A DNA stretch of 64,000 bases from Burkholderia anthina. GTDB taxonomy: Bacteria; Pseudomonadota; Gammaproteobacteria; Burkholderiales; Burkholderiaceae. The position numbers and the translations under genes were made by a program. Within the stretch, counting starts at the first letter, position 1. Each line of letters opens with the position of its first letter. Shown one piece after another: positions 7,604-16,001 of the stretch. Location of the stretch: positions 186,001 to 250,000 of the forward strand of contig NZ_CABVLY010000005.1 in the NCBI RefSeq assembly GCF_902498995.1, in the 5' to 3' direction. The notes under the pieces were generated by a model, which made no database searches, had not been told where the DNA came from, and was given only the letters and a program-made list of their open reading frames with translations.

Positions 7604-8719
7604 TCATACGACACTCACCAGACGGGACGCGCTTCGCAATCCGCGCGCTTCCAGCAACGGCAGCACTTCATCGCGGAAATACGGAAACTCCTTGATGTAG
7701 TCCACGAACGACAGCGTCGTGCCCTTGAAACCGGCCTCGGCCAAAGCCTGGATGCCATCGGCCACTTGCTGCGGCGTACCGACGAGCGGGAATCCACCGT
7801 GACCGGCGGCCATGCGGTCGCGGATCATCGACAGCAAATCGTGCGGGAACGACTGGGCATTGGCGAATTGCAGCGCGACAAGGTTGTCGACCGCCTCCCA
7901 GTCCGCATTCGTCTGTGCGAAATGCCGCAGGTAATCGCGCGCTTCCTGTTCGGTAGGTCGGCAGACGACGTGCGAAAACGTCAACACCTGCACATCTCGC
8001 CCGCTCTGTCGACCGCGCGCCTTGATCTCGGCCACTTCGGTACGAGAACGCTCCAGATCGATCGCAGGCGTAAAAAGGAAATCCGCGTTGCGGACGGCGA
8101 ATTCGCGCCCCTCTCCCGACCCCGCCGCGTTCAGGATCGGCGGACGGTCGCCGCCCCATGGCGCCGGCAGGCCATATGCGCCTTTCAACGAGAATGCGTC
8201 GCCTCGCCAATCGAACGCACCGTCGCTGCTCCAAAGCTTGCCGACGATGTCGAACCATTCCTGCGCGTACGCATAGCGCGTGTCGTGACGATCGGACAGT
8301 GCAAGACCGAGTGCCTCGTACTCCGGCCGGTTCCATCCGGCGACGATATTCAGTCCGGCCCGACCGCGGCCGATCTGATCGAGCGTGGCAATCTGCTTCG
8401 CGACAACGACAGGGTTGTTTGCGGCGGTGTGCACTGTGGCGAAGACGGTCAGGTGCTGCGTCTTCGCGAGGATACCGGCGGCCCAGGTTGTCGTTTCGAG
8501 CACGGAACCGTGAAAGTCCGTCTCGCCGCCATAACCGATCCATCGTGCAATCGGCAGCATGAAGTCGATGCCCGCCTCGTCGAGCATGATGGCGAGTTTC
8601 TCGTTGTTCTCCCACGAATTGTTCCAGCGCTCCGGAATTTTCGTGACCGACATGCCGCCCGAGCAGTTCGTCGCGAATGTGCCGAGAATAAAGTCGCTTG
8701 AGGACAGGATTCGTCTCAT
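7604..8719 (-). CDS. LLM-class flavin-dependent monooxygenase, RutA-like
   Basis: The 371-residue luciferase-like TIM barrel resembles RutA (pyrimidine monooxygenase) most closely: EKLAIMLDEAGIDFML, ARWIGYGGETDFHG, ATLDQIGRGRAGLNIVAGWNRPEYEALG and NAADFLF-like NADFLF appear in RutA order. RutA, DszA and HcbA1 belong to an LLM subgroup able to cleave C-N, C-S or C-Cl bonds with a flavin peroxide formed from reduced FMN. In this cluster an oxidative ring or amide cleavage is plausible, fed by the reductase at 3311-3856. ATG 8719 (MRRILSSSD) has AAGGTG upstream. Alkanesulfonate monooxygenase is a weaker alternative, since no ssu genes are present. Confidence 0.85.
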   Translation of the reverse strand: MRRILSSSDFILGTFATNCSGGMSVTKIPERWNNSWENNEKLAIMLDEAGIDFMLPIARWIGYGGETDFHGSVLETTTWAAGILAKTQHLTVFATVHTAANNPVVVAKQIATLDQIGRGRAGLNIVAGWNRPEYEALGLALSDRHDTRYAYAQEWFDIVGKLWSSDGAFDWRGDAFSLKGAYGLPAPWGGDRPPILNAAGSGEGREFAVRNADFLFTPAIDLERSRTEVAEIKARGRQSGRDVQVLTFSHVVCRPTEQEARDYLRHFAQTNADWEAVDNLVALQFANAQSFPHDLLSMIRDRMAAGHGGFPLVGTPQQVADGIQALAEAGFKGTTLSFVDYIKEFPYFRDEVLPLLEARGLRSASRLVSVV

Positions 8720-8861
8720 CGTTTCACCTTCAGTTAACGCATTGCATACATGACCGTGCGCGTCGGAGCATGAACCCGCTCGCGTTCAAACGCTCGCCGG
8801 GCCAATTCCACGGCGCGCCGGGAGAATCCGGAGCCGCGCGTCCACCGCGGCCCGAAGTGCG

Positions 8862-8893
8862 CGGCATGCGCCCCATCGGAGCGGCGCATGCCG
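8862..8893 (-). terminator. Strong hairpin downstream of porin gene
   Basis: CGGCATGCGCC and GGCGCATGCCG form an 11-bp stem with a 10-nt loop, starting 15 bp after the porin stop. No T-run follows, so it may terminate or stabilise the porin mRNA 3' end. Confidence 0.45.
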
Positions 8894-8908
8894 AGATCGC
8901 TGCGGGGT

Positions 8909-10012
8909 TCAGAAGAGATGTCGGAGACCGGCGCGCAATACCATCTGATTCCGGCCGTTCGACGGCTCGAACAAGACAACCTGAGCCTGCGCGCCGTTGC
9001 CGCTCGTGCGCTGGTACGTGACGCTCGTATAGACGTCCGTACGCTTCGACAGCGAGTAATCGAGCGTCAGGTTGACCTGGTGCGCCTTGTTACCGTCGAG
9101 CGCGGCATTGCCGTCCATGAACTGATAGGCGGCGGCGGCACGGAACGCGGGGTTGAATCGATACATGCCACCCACTTCATAGACGTCCACTCGCCCGCCC
9201 GTGAAGGTGTTTCTCGTGGAGGTATAAAGTGCGTCGACATACGCCGGGCCGAGAAACACACCGCCACCGATGCCAAAGTTGCGGATCCCGGCATTCCCGC
9301 CGTTGATGCCCGGATAGCGCACGTAGGTATACGCAGCGTCGATATTGAACAGCTGGTTGCCGTAATCGATCGCAAAACTCTGGGCGCTGTTCTGCGAAAT
9401 AGCGCCCGCCACGCCACCAAACCCATACATCCCGCCGAAGCTCAAGCCGTTGAAGTTCGGGCTCTCGTATTTGACCGAATTCGAAATGTGCTCCCCTGCA
9501 ACACGGTCGAAATCGAACCCGCCACTCGGTTGATTCGGAATGCCGAGCGCATTGAACGGGCCTTGCCTCAGGTTCTGGAGCGAAATGAACGGGAACTCGG
9601 GTCCATAACGCTTGACGGCCAGCGACGTGAACATGAAGTCATACTGATTTCCGGCGGTCAGCGTTCCCCACTTGCTGTCGGACAATCCGACATATGCCTG
9701 GCGACCGAAAAGATTGCCGATCGACGCACCGTTGCCGGCGTTGAACTGCCCTTCGAGCACGAAGATGGCGGCAAGACCCGCACCCAGATCTTCCTTTCCT
9801 CGAAAACCGAAAAGGTTCGGCGCCAGAACGCCGGTTCCGAGCGACACCTGACGCTTCCCGCCTACATTCGTCACATAGTCGATGCCCGAGTCGATCACCC
9901 CATACATCGTGACACTGCTTTGCGCATGCGCGGCAACCGCGCAACACGCCAACGATACGGCCGCGCATACAATCGGCACAGCCGACCGGCGCTTTACGTT
10001 CCCCCCCTTCAT
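8909..10012 (-). CDS. Gram-negative outer-membrane porin (OpcP/Omp38 type) 1
   Basis: The 367-residue protein has a signal peptide ending near AHA-QSSVTMYGVIDSGIDY, the classic start of a Burkholderia general porin, and ends with aromatic Phe (GLRHLF) as outer-membrane barrels do. Internal FGFRGKEDLGAGL and FGRQAYVGL are family landmarks. It forms a trimeric diffusion channel, probably for the aromatic substrate of the cluster. I chose the ATG at 10012 because the signal peptide starts there; the reading up to 10105 is not conserved. A copy of the CGGATA-type repeat lies 106 bp upstream. Confidence 0.92.
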   Translation of the reverse strand: MKGGNVKRRSAVPIVCAAVSLACCAVAAHAQSSVTMYGVIDSGIDYVTNVGGKRQVSLGTGVLAPNLFGFRGKEDLGAGLAAIFVLEGQFNAGNGASIGNLFGRQAYVGLSDSKWGTLTAGNQYDFMFTSLAVKRYGPEFPFISLQNLRQGPFNALGIPNQPSGGFDFDRVAGEHISNSVKYESPNFNGLSFGGMYGFGGVAGAISQNSAQSFAIDYGNQLFNIDAAYTYVRYPGINGGNAGIRNFGIGGGVFLGPAYVDALYTSTRNTFTGGRVDVYEVGGMYRFNPAFRAAAAYQFMDGNAALDGNKAHQVNLTLDYSLSKRTDVYTSVTYQRTSGNGAQAQVVLFEPSNGRNQMVLRAGLRHLF

Positions 10013-10117
10013 ACCTGATCTCCTCACGCTGAATTGAACCGCTTTCACCTTGCGTCCGACATCCTCGCGAATGTCAGTCAGCACGACTGGATCATCGAAG
10101 TCCAAAAGTCGTCCGGC

Positions 10118-10143
10118 TATCCGATTCCTGCAGCGCTCGTCCG
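10118..10143 (-). promoter_or_regulatory. CGGACG/CGGATA half-site pair upstream of porin 1
   Basis: On the minus strand CGGACG is followed 20 bp later by CGGATA. This is the third copy of the motif in the first 16 kb and keeps the same orientation relative to its gene. Confidence 0.42.
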
Positions 10144-10193
10144 ATTGACGAAGAGGAGTACGTTCTAGTTCTTACGCGGCTACATCGAGGCCA

Positions 10194-11216
10194 TCAGGCG
10201 CACGACGCATTCAGCGTGTCTTGCGGTCGCACGCCGAACCGGCGTCGGTAATGGGATGCAAAATGGCCGTAATGCGCGAATCCCCAGCGCATCGCGACAT
10301 CCGTCAGGCGCATCGTCGGATCGCCGGTCTTGAGTTCGGCATGTACCGCCTTGAGACGCAACTCCCGCAGGTACGCCATCGGCGTCTGATCGTAGGTCTG
10401 CCGGAATGCGTAGAACAACGCTCGCGGGCTGACGCCGACCGTGCGGGCAATCTCCTCGACCGACGTGACATCGGGAAGATGTGCACGCATGTAGTCCTCG
10501 GCCCGCTTCACATAGGCCGGCCTGACTGCCTTGCGCATCGGCATCGCCGCGAGCGCTTCGGAGCAGTTGCTGGCGTGCGAAAAAAGAAGAGTATCGATCA
10601 GCATGCGCTCGCAATGCTCCGCGTATGCACGCGTGCGAAGCAGCTCGGAGAACGCGACGCTGCCCTCGAGAATATAGGTCAATGCGCCGCACCATGCACG
10701 TCCCGCAGGACTGTTGAGATCCAGTTCGGGTTGAAAGCGCAGGCCTTTTTCCGGAAGCAGCTCGATATGTTCGACACAGGCGCGGTCGATGGCCGCCTGT
10801 TCGATGCGAACGATGATCTGCCGGAGTTCGTTCGAGAACGCCATTTGGGTCGATTCTTGCGGCGACAGCACTGCGGCCACCCCTCGCCCCCCCGACACAT
10901 GATGTGCGCCGCAGGTGTAGTGTCCCGCACCGCGAATCGGCATCTGGACGAGCGTGAAGTCACCCAGCTCGCCAGGATCGACGCGGACTTCCGCGCCATA
11001 TTGCAGGTAAAAGATCTGCAGATTCCCGATCTTCAACGAACGGAATGCAGCGTCGAGCGACTGATCCGCGCCGGTCACCGACATTCGGTGCGGCTTGAAT
11101 GCTCGCCCTACCCCGTCGATGACATGGTCGGGATCCATCCGGCTGCCCTGGAATTCGACATGGAAATGACGGAACGCATCCGGCGTGCCGTCGAAGAACT
11201 GGGGATGAGTGTTCAT
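10194..11216 (-). CDS. AraC-family transcriptional activator 2
   Basis: The 340-residue protein has the same layout as activator 1: an AraC_binding_2-like N-terminal domain (FTLVQMPIRGAGHY near residues 87-100) and two C-terminal HTH motifs (TSVEEIARTVGVSPRALFYA and VAMRWGFAHYGHFASHYRRR). It precedes the porin on the same strand, 181 bp away, and is divergent from the LysR gene at 11391. Two paralogous AraC activators flank the same catabolic block, so they may sense different intermediates or answer to two separate operons. ATG 11216 (MNTHPQFF) has only a weak GAAG ahead of it. Confidence 0.9.
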   Translation of the reverse strand: MNTHPQFFDGTPDAFRHFHVEFQGSRMDPDHVIDGVGRAFKPHRMSVTGADQSLDAAFRSLKIGNLQIFYLQYGAEVRVDPGELGDFTLVQMPIRGAGHYTCGAHHVSGGRGVAAVLSPQESTQMAFSNELRQIIVRIEQAAIDRACVEHIELLPEKGLRFQPELDLNSPAGRAWCGALTYILEGSVAFSELLRTRAYAEHCERMLIDTLLFSHASNCSEALAAMPMRKAVRPAYVKRAEDYMRAHLPDVTSVEEIARTVGVSPRALFYAFRQTYDQTPMAYLRELRLKAVHAELKTGDPTMRLTDVAMRWGFAHYGHFASHYRRRFGVRPQDTLNASCA

Positions 11217-11273
11217 ATCTTCACGCCTTCACGCGACGCAGTACTAATGGCACGATGCAGTGTAACGACAGGG

Positions 11274-11294
11274 GATCGATTATCCGAATCGATC
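11274..11294. promoter_or_regulatory. LysR-type inverted repeat in divergent promoter
   Basis: GATCGATT-ATCCG-AATCGATC has perfect 8-bp arms and contains T-N11-A pairs. It lies in the 174-bp gap between AraC 2 and LysR, 97 bp upstream of the LysR ATG, where an autoregulatory LysR site is expected. Confidence 0.5.
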
Positions 11295-11390
11295 AATATC
11301 CTGCGACCGAATAAAATGGCTTATCGTGGCGGATGGCGTCGCAATGACCGGCCATTGCAACCCGACACGCCCAACCTACACGTGCTTTCC

Positions 11391-12302
11391 ATGGACACCG
11401 CCCGCATCGACCTGAACCTCCTGCGCGTCTTCCATGCCATTCTGGAAGAGCGGAACCTGACACTCGCCGCCGGCCGGCTCTGCCTGTCCCAGCCCGCGGT
11501 CAGCTATTCCCTGGGTCGACTGCGCGCACTGCTCGACGATCCGCTGTTTGTCCGTGCCGGCAACGAAATGCAACCCACGTCAGCGGCACTGGAACTGCGC
11601 GAACCGCTGCAGCAGGCGATGGCGGCGGCCGAACACGCAATCCAGATGATGGGGCCCTTCGATCCGTCGACCAGCACGCGGGTCTTCCGCATCTCCATGT
11701 CCGACATCGGTGAGCTGGCATTCCTGCCCCCGCTGTGTGCCGCACTGGAGCAATGTGCGCCGCACGTGCGGCTGGACATTCAATCGGTGCTTGTCACGCA
11801 CATCGAGGACGCGCTCCGGGTAGGCAAGCTGGATCTTGCAATCGGCAATCTACCGTCGTTGATCGGCCGTACTCGCTATCAGCCGCTGTTTCACGAGGAC
11901 TACGTCTGCATGACCCGGCGGCGCGATACCTTGCCGGGAGCCGAACTGACGCTCGCTCAATACCTTGCACTGCCCCATATCCTGGTCGGCTCGCTCGAGA
12001 GCGCGCATCATCAGATCGAGACGCAATTCCGGGAAAAGAGCATCCACCGGCAGATCGCATTGCGTGTCCCGCACTTCACGGTCGTGCCGCACATTCTGGC
12101 GAGAACGGACTGGATCGTGACGGTACCACGGCGCACCGTCCAATGGCTCAATCCGGACGGCGCATTCGCCGTCTACGACTTGCCGATCGACATTCCGGAC
12201 GTTACCGTGACCGTGCACTGGCATGCCGACGCCGACGACCGCGCGGCCAATCGATGGCTCAGAAACCTCGTCGTACACACGCTCAGCGATCCGTCGGCTT
12301 GA
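11391..12302 (+). CDS. LysR-family regulator (NodD/NahR-like)
   Basis: The 303-residue protein starts MDTARIDLNLLRVFHAILEE, with the winged HTH at residues 7-65 (NLTLAAGRLCLSQPAVSYSLGRLRALLDDPLFVR). The effector domain resembles the NodD/NahR subgroup that responds to aromatics. The ATG at 11391 matches the normal LysR N-terminus; the open frame runs much further upstream but antisense to AraC 2. It is divergent from AraC 2 and convergent, with 28 bp between stops, with the oxidoreductase gene at 12331. Its likely targets are that oxidoreductase/VOC/permease set or itself. Confidence 0.9.
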   Translation: MDTARIDLNLLRVFHAILEERNLTLAAGRLCLSQPAVSYSLGRLRALLDDPLFVRAGNEMQPTSAALELREPLQQAMAAAEHAIQMMGPFDPSTSTRVFRISMSDIGELAFLPPLCAALEQCAPHVRLDIQSVLVTHIEDALRVGKLDLAIGNLPSLIGRTRYQPLFHEDYVCMTRRRDTLPGAELTLAQYLALPHILVGSLESAHHQIETQFREKSIHRQIALRVPHFTVVPHILARTDWIVTVPRRTVQWLNPDGAFAVYDLPIDIPDVTVTVHWHADADDRAANRWLRNLVVHTLSDPSA

Positions 12303-12330
12303 GCCCTGCCCGTCTCGTCGGAATCGCGAC

Positions 12331-13911
12331 TCAACTTAGCCGGTTGGCCATCATCCAGCCGGATGCGCCGCCAAGCCCCGGCCCGGGATGCGTCGATGCA
12401 CCGATCTGGTACAGGTTGCGAAATGGGGTTTCGTGACCTCGGCGCCCCTTGGACCCCGCGATCGGCCGCAGCCAGAAAAACTGATCGGGCGAGCAAACGC
12501 CGGAATAGGGATCCCCGCCGACCAGGTTGCAGTTGAGCGCCTCCAGATCGGCCGGCGAGTAGGCTCGACGCCCGACCACTTTGTTCGACAGGCCCGGCAT
12601 CGCCGTTTCCAGGCGACGTTGCACCCGATCGGCAACCTTTTCGCGCACGGCGTCGGTCCACCGGCCATCGGCCGGTACGGCGATCTCGCCAAGCGCATCG
12701 CCGCGCAATCTCGACGGCATCTCCTGCATCTGGAGCCAAAGTATCGCGCCACCCGCAGGTGCGCGGCTCGGATCGACAACTGTCGGCTGGCCGATGGCGA
12801 TCGTCGGCTGCGCCGGAATCAGGCCATTGTTGGCTTGCGTAACGGACAGGCAAACCGTCTCCATGCTCTCCGTCAAATGCACGAGCGGGACACGTCCAAG
12901 CTCAGCATCGCACCAGTCGGGAGGCGACGAAAGTGCGAAGTGGATCTGCATATCGCCACGGCCGAAGAAATAGCCGTCGGCGCGCTCGCGCCACGGCTCG
13001 GGTGCGTCAGGCAACAAACGGCCGTACAGCTGTTTCGGCGTGACGTTGCACACCACTGCCTCCCGGGCATGCCACGTTCGGCCGCCGGCGCTCACGCCGA
13101 CGGCTCGCCCCCGCTCCAGGACGATCCGCTCGACATCCACGCCGGTCACGAACGTCCCGCCTCTGCGCTCGATGATCGTCCTGAATGCCTTGACGATGTT
13201 GCCGCTGCCACCCTTCACGACCGGCATGCCACCGGCGATCACGGCCGCGAACGTAAGCTTGCCGATCAACGCGGAGCAGGCATCGTCCGGCCCAAGCCCG
13301 GTATGCAACGCCCATGGAGCGATCGCCGCGCGCGCCAGATCGGAGCCGAGCGTGCGGTTGCCCCAGCGTCGGAAGTTTTCAAGCGCTCCGCCGACGAACG
13401 CGACAAGCCCGTCCGTCCCCCGCCGGCGCCATTCGCGCCACATCAGCTTGACCATGTTCCAGCCATACGGATTCTCCCCGAGCAAGCCGAAGGTGAGGCC
13501 GGCATCCTCGCCGAACAGGCGCTGCGCCATGGCGCCGAACGCCGCGCCGTCTCCCGCACAGGCCGCATCCAGACGGCGCACCGTATCTTCCAGATTCTGC
13601 CGGAACGCCATCGCGCGCCCATCCGGCGTCACGACGCCGGTGGCGTAGTCACACTGCGCGAACGCGAGTCCCGCCGCTTCGAGATCGCTCTTGAGTTCCG
13701 CGTATGCAGGACTCCCGACGAAGAGCGGATACCACGAAGAAAGCACATCGTGCGTATAGCCCGGAAACAGCTCCTGGCTGCGAATACATCCGCCCAGTTC
13801 GGTATTGCGCTCGATCACCGTGACGTGCTTCCCGCGCTTCGACAATATTGCGGCGCAGACCAACGAATTCATCCCGCTCCCAACGATGACGACGTCGGTA
13901 TCTTCTTGCAT
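12331..13911 (-). CDS. Phytoene-dehydrogenase-like FAD oxidoreductase (COG1233)
   Basis: The 526-residue protein has an N-terminal FAD motif VVIVGSGMNSLVCAAILSKR (about residues 8-27), then ERNTELGGCIRSQELFPGY, typical of the phytoene desaturase/PYROXD2 group. Near the C-terminus GASTHPGPGLGGASGWMMA is the conserved FAD-contact region. No other carotenoid genes are present, so a role in carotenoid synthesis is unlikely. Catabolic members of this group dehydrogenate other hydrophobic substrates. It is followed upstream on the same strand by a VOC gene 21 bp away and an NCS1 permease gene, suggesting a three-gene unit. Substrate unknown. Confidence 0.8.
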   Translation of the reverse strand: MQEDTDVVIVGSGMNSLVCAAILSKRGKHVTVIERNTELGGCIRSQELFPGYTHDVLSSWYPLFVGSPAYAELKSDLEAAGLAFAQCDYATGVVTPDGRAMAFRQNLEDTVRRLDAACAGDGAAFGAMAQRLFGEDAGLTFGLLGENPYGWNMVKLMWREWRRRGTDGLVAFVGGALENFRRWGNRTLGSDLARAAIAPWALHTGLGPDDACSALIGKLTFAAVIAGGMPVVKGGSGNIVKAFRTIIERRGGTFVTGVDVERIVLERGRAVGVSAGGRTWHAREAVVCNVTPKQLYGRLLPDAPEPWRERADGYFFGRGDMQIHFALSSPPDWCDAELGRVPLVHLTESMETVCLSVTQANNGLIPAQPTIAIGQPTVVDPSRAPAGGAILWLQMQEMPSRLRGDALGEIAVPADGRWTDAVREKVADRVQRRLETAMPGLSNKVVGRRAYSPADLEALNCNLVGGDPYSGVCSPDQFFWLRPIAGSKGRRGHETPFRNLYQIGASTHPGPGLGGASGWMMANRLS

Positions 13912-13932
13912 CTGATAGCTCTCTCTGTTGCA

Positions 13933-14478
13933 CTACGATCGACGGGCGTACAACGGCGCGTCGGTCTCATCCATGAACGGCAGGTGCTTGTACTCGACCA
14001 GTTCCAGCTGATTCCCGAACGGATCGAGGAAGTAATTCACCCGCAGCCCGGCACACGGGCCACTGTCGATCACAATCGGTCCCGCCATCACCTTCACGCC
14101 ACGCTCCCGAAGAAAGGCGAGCGCGTCGTCGAGATTCTCGACCTTTAACGCGATGTGGCTCGCGCCGATGTCACAATTGCGGGGCGGTATCTGTCTTGCG
14201 TCGTCCGGCCGCTCATAGCGGAACAGTTCCAGCATCAGGTTCCTGCCGAGCGCCATCATCACGAAATTCAGTCGTGCCCCGGCGATGTTCAGATGCGCTG
14301 CCGTCCAGTCAGTGCCGTCCGGCATCGCAGGCAACGCCTCGGCATCGAACGGGCCCATCCGGTAAAGTTCGATCGCACCCAGCACCTCGCCATAGAAGTG
14401 AACCGCGGCATCCAGGTTCGGTACGGTCAATGCGACATGGTCGACGTGCATCACGCCCGGCAAACTCTTGCGTGTCAT
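13933..14478 (-). CDS. VOC-superfamily (glyoxalase/extradiol-dioxygenase fold) protein
   Basis: The 181-residue protein shows two VOC modules. The first begins HVDHVALTVPNLDAAVHFYGEVLG (His14) and runs to LMLELFRYE. The second is GASHIALKVENLDDALAFLRERG through DPFGNQLELVEY. The two His and two Glu positions expected to bind a divalent metal are all present, so a metal-dependent lyase, isomerase or dioxygenase activity is possible. The ATG at 14478 has GGAGAA upstream. It lies 21 bp from the phytoene-dehydrogenase-like gene. The length is slightly greater than glyoxalase I, and no glutathione-specific sign was seen. Substrate unknown. Confidence 0.8.
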   Translation of the reverse strand: MTRKSLPGVMHVDHVALTVPNLDAAVHFYGEVLGAIELYRMGPFDAEALPAMPDGTDWTAAHLNIAGARLNFVMMALGRNLMLELFRYERPDDARQIPPRNCDIGASHIALKVENLDDALAFLRERGVKVMAGPIVIDSGPCAGLRVNYFLDPFGNQLELVEYKHLPFMDETDAPLYARRS

Positions 14479-14561
14479 TCTCGATTCTCCGATCCGATGT
14501 GGTTCATGCCGAAGGGGCACGCCGCATTCGCCCCTTCGTTCGTGTCGTGCGGACAGTCGCC

Positions 14562-16001
14562 TCACAGGCCTGCGGAAACCGCTCGCCCGGTTCGGGCGGG
14601 TCTGAACACCGTGAGACGCAGCGCCGGATACAGCACGACACAGATTCCCATCGTGGCGATCGCTTCCACCGGCACGAAGCGCCCGAGGAAGTAGTGGGAA
14701 GCAACCACCGCCGCGATCGACGTGATGACACCCGCCCAGTTGACCGCTTCCGCGGGTTCGTTCAGATTCGTATCGAGTTCGCGCGAGAAGCGGCGGACGA
14801 TGAAGAAATCCGCGACGATAATGCCTGCGAATGCCGTCGTCAGAACGCCGAGAATCGTGATCCATGAATTGACCAGCGCGAGGATCTTCCCGTAGAGCAT
14901 CAGCAGGCCGATGACGTTGGCCACGATGACGAATGTCAGGCGCCCTGGCCGCACGTTGATCGCATCGAAAAGATTGGACAGGGACAGCGACGCGCTATAA
15001 GTATTGATGACCTGTGCCTTGCTTTGCGCAAGGACCATCAGCAAAGCGCCGAGCGCACCGCCAAACACGACGAATGCAGCGGTGACGCTGTCGGGACTCT
15101 GCAGGGACGCATGCATGGCCGCTTCATGCGTCATGCCGGCGGTGTGCATATAGAATTGCACGAGCGCCGGGATCCCCGCATACATGATGATGCCGCCGAG
15201 CCCCAGCATCAGGACATCCATCATCAGGTTGCCAATCAGCGCCGCATACCCGATATCGCGCGATCTGCGCGCATAGCGGCCGAGATCGGCATCCACGAGC
15301 GCGAGCGCACCGGCCGACCCGACGAGCACGTTGACGGCAAAGATGAATTTTTGCAGATCGCTTTCCACGCCCATCGACTGAAGAACGCTCGCCGGAAACT
15401 GCGAGCCGAACGAGAAGAGATCCGTGGCGGCAAGGCCCGTACCCGAAATGACGTCGTGTGCGATGTAAGCAAGTACGGCCAGAAACAGGACCAGCGTGAT
15501 CGACGATACCCGTGCGACCAACGCGAATCCGTAAGCGGTCAACAGCACCCATGCCGCGCTGAGCAGGCCGTAGATGACGATTCGGGCAAGCGTCGTGTCG
15601 GCGATGCCGAAATAGAAGATGAAACCGCGATACAGCAACGCGTTTTCCAGCGCGAGAAAGCCGATGATCATGAAAGCGAAGATCAACGACGAAATGATCG
15701 ATCCTTTCTGCCCGAAGCCGAAGTAACGGGACATGACGGTACTGGACAGCCCGGACCGGTATGCAACGTGACCGCACGCCCAGCCGAGCAGTCCGCCGGC
15801 GATCGTGACGGTCGCTCCCGCGAGAATCGCGATCTTGAATCCCGCGACGAAAGTGACCAGCGCGCCGAGGAATAGCTGAACGAGGGTCGTCACGATCCCC
15901 GCCGTGTTCCACGACAACGCAAGCCACCCCTTTCGTTCGCTGTCCGGTACGCGCTCAAGCGCATGATCCTCGATCGCCACACTCCGGCTGTTGTCCTTCA
16001 T
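14562..16001 (-). CDS. NCS1-family permease (purine-cytosine permease-like)
   Basis: The 479-residue membrane protein has about 12 hydrophobic segments and resembles CodB/COG1457 permeases: LSWNTAGIVTTLVQLFLGAL in TM1, MSRYFGFGQKGSIISSLIFA and the QSKAQVINTYSASLSLSN stretch are family landmarks. NCS1 carriers import nucleobases, hydantoins, allantoin or thiamine-like heterocycles with H+ or Na+. The ATG at 16001 (MKDNSRSVAI) has GAGGAG upstream; an ATG at 16040 adds 13 residues without a comparable RBS. A heterocycle importer beside a RutA-like oxygenase supports an N-heterocycle theme for the region, though the substrate is not determined. Confidence 0.87.
   Translation of the reverse strand: MKDNSRSVAIEDHALERVPDSERKGWLALSWNTAGIVTTLVQLFLGALVTFVAGFKIAILAGATVTIAGGLLGWACGHVAYRSGLSSTVMSRYFGFGQKGSIISSLIFAFMIIGFLALENALLYRGFIFYFGIADTTLARIVIYGLLSAAWVLLTAYGFALVARVSSITLVLFLAVLAYIAHDVISGTGLAATDLFSFGSQFPASVLQSMGVESDLQKFIFAVNVLVGSAGALALVDADLGRYARRSRDIGYAALIGNLMMDVLMLGLGGIIMYAGIPALVQFYMHTAGMTHEAAMHASLQSPDSVTAAFVVFGGALGALLMVLAQSKAQVINTYSASLSLSNLFDAINVRPGRLTFVIVANVIGLLMLYGKILALVNSWITILGVLTTAFAGIIVADFFIVRRFSRELDTNLNEPAEAVNWAGVITSIAAVVASHYFLGRFVPVEAIATMGICVVLYPALRLTVFRPARTGRAVSAGL

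Noticed and set aside
10221..11390. 390-codon N-terminal extension of the LysR gene at 11391
   Set aside because: It runs antisense to AraC 2 and the conserved LysR N-terminus begins at 11391.
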